Part shown: in pieces, positions 1-6,315 of the stretch
Layout of the letters: each line of letters starts with the position of its first letter
Position numbering within the stretch: position 1 is the stretch's first letter
Assembly (NCBI GenBank): GCA_030451965.1
Contig: JAKDNE010000084.1
Span: 1-10,495 of the forward strand
DNA from: Brachybacterium sp.
Lineage (GTDB): Bacteria > Actinomycetota > Actinomycetes > Actinomycetales > Dermabacteraceae
Length of the DNA stretch: 10,495 bases
Reading direction: 5' to 3'
Notes under the pieces: generated by a model
What the model saw: only the letters and a program-made list of their open reading frames with translations
What the model was told of the DNA's origin: nothing
Database searches by the model: none
Translations under genes and position numbers: made by a program

Positions 1-1657
1 GCCACCAGGTACGTCGTTCCGCACGGTAGCGCTCGACCTGGTCACGTATTGCATCGGCGAGGCCCCACGCTTCGGCGAGTTGGCGCAGCTCGGCGCGCCC
101 GCGGATCCACCCGCCGTCGACACGCTCGGCGAGGCCCCACGCGGCGAGCGTGGCCAGGGCTTCGTAGGTGGCGGTCGGCCCTATACGGGCGAGCGCCGCG
201 AGGTCTCGGCCACCTGCAGGCTCGCCGAGCCGTTCGAGCGCGGCGTAGACGAAGGCTGCAGGAAGCCCGAGATCACGGAAGACCGGTCGCAATGCGTGAA
301 CACGGCCGCGTCGCCACGGTTTGGCCGCGCACGCCGCCTCGAGCAAGGCCGGGATTTGAAGGCTGTACAGGTTCGCCTGCACTCCTCGAGCGGGCCGGAC
401 AAGGTCGATCAGACAACGGTCGGACGGCTCGTCAACGAGACGGCGCAGCACCCGGCCAACGGTGCTCTGATCCAGCCCGGTCGCGATAGCCAAGGATCGG
501 TTGCCGTGCTCAACAGTGAGTGAGTCTGTGAGCACGGCGGCCTCGGCCAGGGCGTAGAGAACGATCCGGTGGGCCAGGTCCTGCTCTGGCCCCAAGAGGA
601 GATCCACAGCAGCGAGCCATTCCCGCACGCGCTGGTTCGTGGTGGTCCTACTGTGCGCCCCCCGCTGTGACTTACGCGGGCTTGTGGTGCATACGCGAAC
701 AGAGGAATTCCCGGCTTTCGCTCTCCGGCGTTTTTCATGGCGCACCGCGGCGTGCCAGTCCCGAGTGATCGCTGTATGTCGGTGGGCGGGGGAGTAGCGG
801 GCGTAGAAGGACGCCAGTCCCGGCCACGTGCCGTCCTCGAGCCGCCGGATCAGGTCAGGGAAGGCCCACCCGCAAGCAACTGCGGACCACACGACGGCCT
901 GCCGTGCCTCGGAGGGGCTCGCGTAGCGGTCCGGGTACTCGCCGGTGCGGGCGATGCGCTGGAAGTCGGCGTCGGGTTCGGTAAAGCCGCGCAGCCGGTC
1001 CAGCTGCACCACCACGGTTGTGTCGTCGGCTGTCTGTGTGCCCGACCCTGGCGACGTTGGCACCGTGGGAAGTTCACTGACCAGCCGGTGCCACACCTCC
1101 GGTGTCGTGGGCGCATTCAGAGCTGCCAGAGCGACTGCGAGGGGCTCCTGGAGGCCCTGGTGGCCTCCGGTCCGGTGGCGGGCCCCTGGGGGGCGGATGC
1201 AACCCTCGGTAAGGCCGAGCATCGGTAGCGGGTCGAGCGTCGGTGTGCGGGCTGCGAATGCGAGGACCGCGGCGCGGGCCTCGGCGTAGGGGAGTGGTGC
1301 GGCCAGCGGCACGTAGATGTGACGGCCGGCGTTAGGCGAACTGTCGGAGAACCATGCTGCGCCGACTCGGTTCAGGAGGCCGCTGAGAGAAAGGAAATCG
1401 CGATCGACGGCTTCTTGCCCGCCCTTGGAAGTGTCCAGGTCGAGACATAGCACTGGTGCGCAGCCGTTGTCGTCGTAAACCAACACGGCGGCCGGCTGAT
1501 TGGGGACATCGGCGGACACACGGCGCTCGCCGCGCCGTGGATAGTTGCGGCCGCCGTCCCGGGAGACGCGCATGCGTCCCCGGGCAGCCAGACGCGGCGC
1601 TAGGGCCGCCCAGTGCTCCGCCGGATCGTGTGAAGGGGAAACTTCGATGGCACTCAT
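1..1657 (-). CDS. AEP-superfamily (prim-pol) primase/replication protein with HTH, 3' end off the window
   Basis: One open frame of 552 codons runs from ATG 1657 off the left edge. The N-terminal half has archaeo-eukaryotic primase features in order: a hydrophobic strand ending in the catalytic acid pair (LCLDLDTSKGG, D73 and D75), then SPNAGRHIYVPL with H113 (the S-x-H type motif), then CIRPPGARHRTGGHQ (about 153-166), resembling the RxPG...H segment of prim-pol domains. Residues 387-410 (LAIATGLDQSTVGRVLRRL) form a helix-turn-helix, followed by a second winged-helix-like stretch (TATYEALATLAAWGLAERV). Inferred role: primer synthesis or replication initiation for a plasmid or integrative element. 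The ATG lies inside the TGA of the upstream whiB-like gene (ATGA), implying translational coupling. No helicase domain is seen, but the C-terminus is missing. Third positions are strongly GC, supporting this frame. The family is fairly sure from motifs; the exact role is inferred. Confidence 0.8.
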   Translation of the reverse strand, partial: MSAIEVSPSHDPAEHWAALAPRLAARGRMRVSRDGGRNYPRRGERRVSADVPNQPAAVLVYDDNGCAPVLCLDLDTSKGGQEAVDRDFLSLSGLLNRVGAAWFSDSSPNAGRHIYVPLAAPLPYAEARAAVLAFAARTPTLDPLPMLGLTEGCIRPPGARHRTGGHQGLQEPLAVALAALNAPTTPEVWHRLVSELPTVPTSPGSGTQTADDTTVVVQLDRLRGFTEPDADFQRIARTGEYPDRYASPSEARQAVVWSAVACGWAFPDLIRRLEDGTWPGLASFYARYSPAHRHTAITRDWHAAVRHEKRRRAKAGNSSVRVCTTSPRKSQRGAHSRTTTNQRVREWLAAVDLLLGPEQDLAHRIVLYALAEAAVLTDSLTVEHGNRSLAIATGLDQSTVGRVLRRLVDEPSDRCLIDLVRPARGVQANLYSLQIPALLEAACAAKPWRRGRVHALRPVFRDLGLPAAFVYAALERLGEPAGGRDLAALARIGPTATYEALATLAAWGLAERVDGGWIRGRAELRQLAEAWGLADAIRDQVERYRAERRTWW

Positions 1658-1962
1658 GCGGCGCCTCGTGTTCGCCGCGGAATGTGTTCCGGAGGTCGGC
1701 CGGGCTCGAACCAGACTCCGCCCCAACAGCCGTAGACGCCCCAGAGATCCTCGTCTTCCAGGAGCGCGCGCTGCAGCCGCATGGCCTCATCGAGACATGC
1801 CCCCATCAGGGGACAGCGATCGCACACGGCCGCGGCCTCCTGCCACCGAAGCCGATCCACAAACGGTTCAGGATCGTTGGCACATGTCGCGGCGACACGA
1901 CGACCAGCGTGTGGCGTCTTAAACCCGCAAGCTTCCATCGGGCGTGTTAACGTGGGCAGCAC
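1654..1962 (-). CDS. WhiB-family iron-sulphur transcriptional regulator
   Basis: This 102-aa protein has the four-cysteine pattern of Wbl proteins: C27, then C47-x2-C50-x5-C56 (CDRCPLMGAC), expected to hold a [4Fe-4S] cluster. The following GVYGCWGG (75-82) is the G-V-W-G-G turn, here widened by an inserted residue pair, and a basic tail (RRTRG) ends the protein. Wbl proteins usually act on transcription with the primary sigma factor and respond to redox or NO; copies on phages and plasmids are common. Start: GTG 1962 is chosen because AGAGGTGG lies about 5 nt upstream; ATG 1938 (MEACGF) has no ribosome binding site. The stop overlaps the primase start by 4 nt, so the two are probably co-translated and the regulator may control replication of the element (inference). 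Confidence 0.88.
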   Translation of the reverse strand: MLPTLTRPMEACGFKTPHAGRRVAATCANDPEPFVDRLRWQEAAAVCDRCPLMGACLDEAMRLQRALLEDEDLWGVYGCWGGVWFEPGRPPEHIPRRTRGAA

Positions 1963-2005
1963 AACGCCACCTCTTCTCCGTTCCGGGGAGTGGGTTACAT
2001 AGGGG

Positions 2006-2086
2006 CCGAGCTGGTAACTCGGTTCTTTGACTTAGATGGCCATCCGCGCCAACGGATGGTCATCAGTCATTTCGGGGCACTGCCCC
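2006..2086 (-). promoter_or_regulatory. Three tandem stem-loops between the RHH and whiB-like genes
   Basis: The 132-nt gap upstream of the whiB-like gene holds three inverted repeats in a row. GGGGC-ACT-GCCCC is at 2074-2086. GATGGCCATCCG (2035-2046) pairs with CGGATGGTCATC (2053-2064), giving a 12-bp stem with one G/T pair and a 6-nt loop. CCGAGCT-GGT-AACTCGG is at 2006-2022, 7 bp with one wobble. The first lies 9 nt after the RHH stop and could be a terminator, though no T-run follows any of them. Together they could form a structured leader of the whiB-primase transcript or part of a replication origin next to the primase gene. The structures are visible; the role is unknown. Confidence 0.5.
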
Positions 2087-2094
2087 CAAACTGG

Positions 2095-2400
2095 TCAGGC
2101 GGTCAGCGCCTCCTGGTGGTAAATCTCTTCGTCCCTCACGCGGACGATGCGGTGCTGGGCGTCGGCAATCACCAGTGCCTCGAGATACGCAGACAGGCTG
2201 ATGCCCGTCTCGTCGGCTGCCTGGTCGGCAGTCTTCTTCACTGCTTCAGGTACACGGCCTTGCAGTAACTTCGTGGCCTCGCCTGTGGCGCGCTTGCTGC
2301 GGCCCTTGACTGCGCTCATGCATACGACCTTCTCAGAATTTGCATACATAGCGCCGAGCGACACGCTTCGCCTGTGGATTTTCGGTACCTCGGCATTCAT
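2095..2400 (-). CDS. Ribbon-helix-helix DNA-binding protein (CopG/Arc type)
   Basis: A 101-aa protein. Residues about 46-77 (LQGRVPEAVKKTADQAA, then DETGISLSAYLEALV) match a ribbon-helix-helix fold: a short strand with basic residues, helix 1, a G-I-S-x-S turn, and helix 2. Such proteins are dimeric DNA binders acting as plasmid copy-number or partition regulators, antitoxins or relaxosome accessory factors; no toxin is recognised next door. Start: ATG 2400 follows GAGGAGGT with a short spacer and is preferred. ATG 2319 (MSAVKGRSKR) follows AGAAGG and would leave a more typical 74-aa protein, so the 27-residue N-terminal extension is uncertain. An inverted repeat just upstream may be its operator. 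Confidence 0.72.
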   Translation of the reverse strand: MNAEVPKIHRRSVSLGAMYANSEKVVCMSAVKGRSKRATGEATKLLQGRVPEAVKKTADQAADETGISLSAYLEALVIADAQHRIVRVRDEEIYHQEALTA

Positions 2401-2424
2401 GAGACCTCCTCGCCACACACAATA

Positions 2425-2457
2425 ACGTGCTTAATCAGTTTTTCGCAGAGGGCACGT
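2425..2457. promoter_or_regulatory. Inverted repeat upstream of the RHH gene, possible operator
   Basis: ACGTGC (2425-2430) and its complement GCACGT (2452-2457) are separated by 21 nt in an AT-richer patch within the 84-nt gap before the RHH gene. A TATTGT hexamer on the minus strand (2419-2424) could be a -10 box giving a short leader with the GAGGAGGT ribosome binding site. No good -35 is seen. Autoregulation by the RHH protein is a guess. Confidence 0.3.
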
Positions 2458-2484
2458 CGCCGGATCAGATCCTGACCGACAAAG

Positions 2485-3996
2485 TCACCGCACCGGCGCG
2501 CGTCCTGCGCCTGGCGAACTGACCGCCGGGGCGGGCGATACCGAGCGCTCAAGGTGCCGGGCGCCGACCGGGGAGACGGCGCCACCAGCCCCTGGGCGCG
2601 CGCCCACAGTTGCTGCGGTCCTCTCCGCCATGGTGACTGTGATCCGACTAGCGGCACGCAACCCGTCAGCCGCAGGGGCCGGCATCGGGATGGTCCGCTT
2701 GGCGACGATGTCGGCGGGGGAGACCCATGCTTTCTCCTCTAGTGCGCGCTCTGGGGTGGCCATACCCGACTCCACGTCATCGCGGACCCGACGCGCCAAG
2801 ACCCACGCGGCACCCGTCAGGTGGGAGCCGGCGCCGCGCTCCGCGACGACATGGGCCAAGTCGGCACTTGCGTGGAAGGCGTCGCGGGTCGCACGGACGG
2901 CGGCATCGAGGCCGGGTCGTGAGGCGATCTCCTGCGGTGTTGCCAGGGTGGTGTGGTTGTGCGTGAGTTCCCGGTAGGCGGCGCGCACGTCGGCGGCAGC
3001 GTGGAGCAGCTCCAGGTCGGGCTTCATATCGGGGGAGGTGAGTTCGTGCCACCGGTTGGCCAGATTGCTCCAGGCTTGTCCGCTCTGCTCGACGGCGGCG
3101 CCAAAACGCTCCCCAGTCACCTCCTCAGTCGCCTCAGAGGCAGCCGCGGTGAGTACCAGGCTTGCTCCGGCGATGAGGCCTTCGGTGCGGCAGGCCACTG
3201 CGATGTCCATCGCCGTGGGGTCGTTCGCGAGGGATCGGTGCGCCTGAATATCCCAGTGAGCCAGCGCGCGCTCGAGGCGGTTCGGTGTGCTCATCGGGGG
3301 CACTGCCTCGCCACCCAGCGAGTCGCTCAGGCCGCCCTTGAAGTAGTCACCCGCGGCGCGTTCACAGCTCGAGATGCGGGTGAGCCAGGTCCCTGTCGGG
3401 GCGACGGCGTAGGGGGAGTGATGACGTGCAACGGGCAGCGGTCGCCCCTGCTCTACGGAGTCCTGGAACCGGTTGCGTCCGTCGCTGTGCAACGCGACGC
3501 TGATGGCGTGAGAGGTGATGTAGAGGCCGTGCATGACCCTGCTCCGGGCCGCCTCCAGGTCGCGGTACGCCTCTGCCTTCACTGGTGGTTGGCCGTACCG
3601 GCTGATCAACGTCGCCGCTGAGTGAAGGGTCTGTGCCATCTGGGTCATCCGGGTGTCGACCGGGCCTCGGGAGTAGGCAGTGGTGTGGCCGTTCAGGCTG
3701 ATCTCGATGGTCTTGGCATGCGCCGAAAGTCGCCGCATGGGTTCCTCGGGGCCCATGCCTGGTGCGTGCACACGGGGAAGGGCGGCCCACAGCTCCTCGG
3801 CAGCGGTCACCATCGGTGACCAGCCGCGCAGCATCGGCCCAGCGTCGTCGGCTTCGACATCCATCAACAGTTGCCGTGCCTGGTGATCGACGTCGAAGAG
3901 CATCTCGCCGACGGTGCGGCCCTCCCGCGGAGGATCGGGCACGTCGAAGAGTCCCTGGTCGATGGCGCCAAAGGTGGGGCGCGGTTCAGGCTCCAA
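2485..3996 (-). CDS. Unrecognised 503-aa mainly helical protein
   Basis: I do not recognise a family. The sequence is soluble-looking, rich in alanine and predicted helix over residues about 25-430, with no signal peptide or transmembrane segment. The last ~70 residues are rich in Pro, Ala and Gly and probably disordered. A short segment near residue 370 (HASADLAHVVAE) resembles HASVDLAHHVAS in the 240-aa protein at 7217-7939. Start: TTG 3996 overlaps the stop of the upstream 113-aa gene by 11 nt; codon use is coding-like from there, and residues 1-30 contain a plausible motif (FGAIDQGLFDVP). The first in-frame ATG is 31 codons later (MLFDVD). The overlap suggests an operon with the 113-aa gene. 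Three copies of the GGGGGAG motif (as CTCCCCC in the coding strand) lie within the gene. Confidence 0.82.
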   Translation of the reverse strand: MEPEPRPTFGAIDQGLFDVPDPPREGRTVGEMLFDVDHQARQLLMDVEADDAGPMLRGWSPMVTAAEELWAALPRVHAPGMGPEEPMRRLSAHAKTIEISLNGHTTAYSRGPVDTRMTQMAQTLHSAATLISRYGQPPVKAEAYRDLEAARSRVMHGLYITSHAISVALHSDGRNRFQDSVEQGRPLPVARHHSPYAVAPTGTWLTRISSCERAAGDYFKGGLSDSLGGEAVPPMSTPNRLERALAHWDIQAHRSLANDPTAMDIAVACRTEGLIAGASLVLTAAASEATEEVTGERFGAAVEQSGQAWSNLANRWHELTSPDMKPDLELLHAAADVRAAYRELTHNHTTLATPQEIASRPGLDAAVRATRDAFHASADLAHVVAERGAGSHLTGAAWVLARRVRDDVESGMATPERALEEKAWVSPADIVAKRTIPMPAPAADGLRAASRITVTMAERTAATVGARPGAGGAVSPVGARHLERSVSPAPAVSSPGAGRAPVR

Positions 3997-4327
3997 GGCT
4001 CTGCGCTTCCCGAATCAGGTCGCACAACTCCACGGCCGCCTCGACGCCAAACGCCCAATCGGCGCGATGGATGGGCAGCTCGCGGCTCAGCTGTTCGGCC
4101 TCCTTGAGCAGTTCCACTGCACTCTGGTGGCCGGGCGCCTTCTGGGGGAGCGGGGGAGCGGGTGGCCGCTGGGCGCCAAGACGGCCTTGGGCCACAAGGA
4201 TGCCCAACCCCAACGAGTCGAACGCGTACGCGGGGCTGGCCGCGTGGACCTTTGCGGCAGCCTGGTCGAGCAGGCTGGCAATGTCGCCGACGAGCTCCCA
4301 AGATTCCTCAACGTTTTGCGTGGTCAT
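3986..4327 (-). CDS. Unrecognised 113-aa helical protein with a proline-rich linker
   Basis: No family recognised. Two helical parts (residues about 5-50 and 68-112) flank a Pro-rich linker (RPPAPPLPQKAPGHQ). ATG 4327 is preceded by GAGAGG at 8 nt spacing; the longer frame upstream has poor codon use and is rejected. The stop overlaps the TTG start of the 503-aa gene, so the two are probably co-translated and may act as partners. The linker region holds two adjacent copies of the strand-biased GGGGGAG motif. Confidence 0.75.
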   Translation of the reverse strand: MTTQNVEESWELVGDIASLLDQAAAKVHAASPAYAFDSLGLGILVAQGRLGAQRPPAPPLPQKAPGHQSAVELLKEAEQLSRELPIHRADWAFGVEAAVELCDLIREAQSLGA

Positions 4328-4411
4328 ATCCGGTTCCTCTCTCGTGCCTCGGTTCGGGCGTCTTCTATGAACCCACATCGACGGCGGGCCCCGCTGGCCT
4401 CGTCGCATCCC

Positions 4412-4420
4412 TGTGGATAA
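4412..4420 (-). promoter_or_regulatory. Perfect DnaA box (TTATCCACA) in the divergent gap
   Basis: The minus strand reads TTATCCACA, an exact match to the DnaA box consensus TTATNCACA. It is the only perfect match I found, in a GC-rich window where this AT-rich 9-mer is unexpected by chance. It lies about 85 nt upstream of the 113-aa gene and about 130 nt upstream of the plus-strand membrane protein gene, so it could serve either promoter or be an origin element. The tandem DnaA-domain protein at 6312-7199 is a candidate binder. The rest of the 220-nt gap shows no other clear element. Confidence 0.5.
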
Positions 4421-4547
4421 CTCCATGGCCATCGGTAGCGGGGCACACACTGGTCTTAGTTGCCGTGGGCACCGCCGACCGGTTCCCCGATTCGACGGCA
4501 GCGCAGCCGAACCGGCCACAGGAGGCTGGGCGAGGAAGGTGACAGCG

Positions 4548-5411
4548 ATGACGAGCTCCGTGTTGCGAGGTCTGAATCTCGTGACGTCGCTGGCGGCGAG
4601 TCTGGTGTTGAGCCTGATGTGCCTGGCCCTGCTGCCTCCCGCGTTCGCCCTGCTCGTAGCCCTGGTCGCCGCGATCGCCTTGGTTGCCCTGGTGCTGGGT
4701 GTGGGGGAGTCGCCGGTGGTTCAGGTGCTGAGCCGCTCCCGGCCGGTCACTGATGCCCAACAGCAGGTCTTGAGGCCCGTGGCGGCCCGCCTGGCCGAGG
4801 AGGGGATCACCATCTCCCGGTGGTACGTGCGGCGCGAGACTGGCAAGGATGCCCCGCCGGCCGCCCGGATCGGACGTGAGGCACTGGTAGTGACGCCGTG
4901 GCTCGTGGAGACCCGCCATCAAGAACAGCTCAGCGTGGACGAGGCCGCCGCGCTGGTGGCCTTCGCGATCGGCGCGGCTGGCAGGACGCGACGCCGCGGG
5001 GAGGTGGCGGTGCTGGTGGCCACGACTCCGTGGCGGATGGTGCGGGCCGTGACTCACCGGATCGGGGCCGCCCTCGCATGGCTGCCGTTCGTCCGCCTGT
5101 CGTGGTCCCTGAGGTGGGTACTCGCCGTGGTGTGCCTGGTCCAGTCGGTTGTTGAGGGGCGCGCACCGGCAGGGGTCACCGCTGGCGTGCTGATCGCCTT
5201 GACCTACCTGCTTCCAGCCACGACCCGGGCGGTGAGTCGGCGTACCGAGAGGTCCGCGGACCAGTTCGTCGTGGGCGTGGGTCTGGGGCCGGCGTTGGCT
5301 GGTTTGATCCGGCGTCACCGGCTCCCGGTTACAGAGGCACGATTGCAGGGCCTCGAGCACGGAGCACAGCACCCCTCGTCGCGGCCTGCACTGCGACTGG
5401 TCACCGCCTAG
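4548..5411 (+). CDS. HtpX/M48-like four-TM membrane protein lacking HExxH
   Basis: A 287-aa protein with the layout of HtpX-type M48 peptidases: two adjacent N-terminal transmembrane segments (about 10-28 and 31-52), a cytosolic part, two more membrane segments (about 187-203 and 208-224), then a C-terminal ExxxD motif (TERSADQF, E234 and D238). Before it, LSVDEAAALVAFAIGAA (128-144) aligns with the M48 helix that normally reads L-x-x-x-E-L-x-A-V-x-A-H-E-I-G-H. Here the zinc ligands and catalytic Glu are replaced (F139, A140, A143), so proteolysis is not expected. The preceding ALVVTPWLVE resembles the strand before that helix in M48. Start: ATG 4548 follows GAGGAAGG; the longer frame from 4413 has poor coding character. 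It is the only plus-strand gene between 1 and 9021, transcribed alone. The M48 assignment is by motif layout, so moderately sure. Confidence 0.7.
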   Translation: MTSSVLRGLNLVTSLAASLVLSLMCLALLPPAFALLVALVAAIALVALVLGVGESPVVQVLSRSRPVTDAQQQVLRPVAARLAEEGITISRWYVRRETGKDAPPAARIGREALVVTPWLVETRHQEQLSVDEAAALVAFAIGAAGRTRRRGEVAVLVATTPWRMVRAVTHRIGAALAWLPFVRLSWSLRWVLAVVCLVQSVVEGRAPAGVTAGVLIALTYLLPATTRAVSRRTERSADQFVVGVGLGPALAGLIRRHRLPVTEARLQGLEHGAQHPSSRPALRLVTA

Positions 5412-5420
5412 CGTCCCCAG

Positions 5421-5436
5421 CTCGGGCCTATCCGAG
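5421..5436. terminator. Short hairpin between convergent genes
   Basis: CTCGGG-CCTA-TCCGAG forms a 6-bp stem with one G/T pair and a tetraloop, 10 nt after the stop of the membrane protein gene and 23 nt from the end of the convergent 77-aa gene. It has no T-run, as is common in actinomycetes. It could serve both strands; the support is position and structure only. Confidence 0.35.
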
Positions 5437-5458
5437 AGTGGCGGTACGCGAGCGTAGG

Positions 5459-5692
5459 TCACCGTCGCGGGCCGCGACGACCGGCGTAGGTGCGGTGATA
5501 GGCCTCAGCGTCGCTGTGGTCGAGCTGCCGACCAGATCCGTGCACCTGGTCGATCGTCGCGTCGGGGGAGGGGCCCTCCTCCTGTGCCGCTGCGGCACGC
5601 TCGGCCGCGGCCTCGGTGGCACGAATCTCTTCGGCTCTATGGCGGGCCTCCGCCTCGAGGGCTGCTTCGTGCTGGGCTGCGTGGTCGCTCAT
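5459..5692 (-). CDS. Small charged 77-aa protein
   Basis: No family recognised. Residues 1-40 are Ala/Glu/Arg-rich and probably one long helix or coiled coil; the rest (about 41-77) is polar with a basic end (AGRRGPRR). No cysteines and no membrane segment. The start is well supported by AAGGAG 5 nt before ATG 5692. It sits last in the minus-strand cluster, 89 nt after the nuclease gene, so it may have its own translation start within the same transcript. Confidence 0.65.
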   Translation of the reverse strand: MSDHAAQHEAALEAEARHRAEEIRATEAAAERAAAAQEEGPSPDATIDQVHGSGRQLDHSDAEAYHRTYAGRRGPRR

Positions 5693-5781
5693 GATGTCTC
5701 CTTGATCGGCGACAGTGCCGGCCAGTTACCGGCTCTCATCCCCCTAGGGACAGCGGGCCCTGTTTGGCGCTCACTTGAGGC

Positions 5782-6315
5782 TCAACAATCGCCCCACAGG
5801 CCACGATCGGCTTCCTGGGCCGTACGCGCCGCGGCACGGTACGTGGCACCGCGAACAAGGCGGTCGGCGTCTTGGTACAGGCGAACGGCACCTGCCTGGA
5901 TCAGCCGTGCGGCAACGTCTTGGCCACGGTGGTCGACGTACCTCAGCAGCCGGTCGTAGTGGTCGCGGTCGTCCTGGTGAGCGTCTGCTACCAGCTCGAC
6001 AATGACGCCGATCGGAACCAGTCGCTCCAGGAGTGCGGTGGCGGTGTCGCCATAGCATTCGGTGGGGTCGGGTGGATGCTCCGTTTCGGGGGCGTCGATC
6101 CCGAGCACGCGGATCCGACCCAAGCTGCGGCCCTCCATGGTTTCGACGCGCAGGGTGTCGCCGTCGACGATGGCGACCACCCGGACCCGCCGTGGCTGGA
6201 GGTCCTCGGCGGATCGCACCGGATCACGGTCCACGCCGGTCAGGCCCACTGCGATCACCCCGGCCAGCGCAGCGGTGACCAGGCCTGCGAGCACCCTGAT
6301 CGTGCCCAGGTTCAT
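5782..6315 (-). CDS. Membrane-anchored or secreted thermonuclease-like (SNase-fold) nuclease
   Basis: A 177-aa protein with a hydrophobic N-terminal segment (about 7-27, no lipobox cysteine), acting as signal peptide or anchor, followed by a staphylococcal-nuclease domain (about 43-175). Active-site counterparts are present: VVAIVDGDTLRV (D51, matching SNase D21), RIRVLGIDAPE (R69, D74, E77, matching R35, D40, E43) and HYDRLLRYV (Y120, R122, matching Y85, R87). T41 is replaced by Ala, as in many family members, and the C-terminal GLW typical of TNase domains is present. Expected activity: Ca2+-dependent cleavage of DNA/RNA outside the membrane. ATG 6315 overlaps the stop of the DnaA-like gene (ATGA), so the two are translationally coupled. 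A role in DNA uptake, transfer or host defence is inference only. Confidence 0.88.
   Translation of the reverse strand: MNLGTIRVLAGLVTAALAGVIAVGLTGVDRDPVRSAEDLQPRRVRVVAIVDGDTLRVETMEGRSLGRIRVLGIDAPETEHPPDPTECYGDTATALLERLVPIGVIVELVADAHQDDRDHYDRLLRYVDHRGQDVAARLIQAGAVRLYQDADRLVRGATYRAAARTAQEADRGLWGDC

Noticed and set aside
737..1228. Plus-strand open frame of 163 codons
   Set aside because: It is antisense to the primase frame, which has GC-rich third positions, primase motifs in order and a coupled start.
2372..2380. TGTGGATTT as a second DnaA box
   Set aside because: It departs from the consensus at two positions and lies inside the RHH gene; several such near matches exist in the window.
5717..5733. 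GCCGG-CCAGTTA-CCGGC stem between the nuclease and 77-aa genes
   Set aside because: A 5-bp stem with a 7-nt loop is expected often by chance in this base composition and has no T-run.
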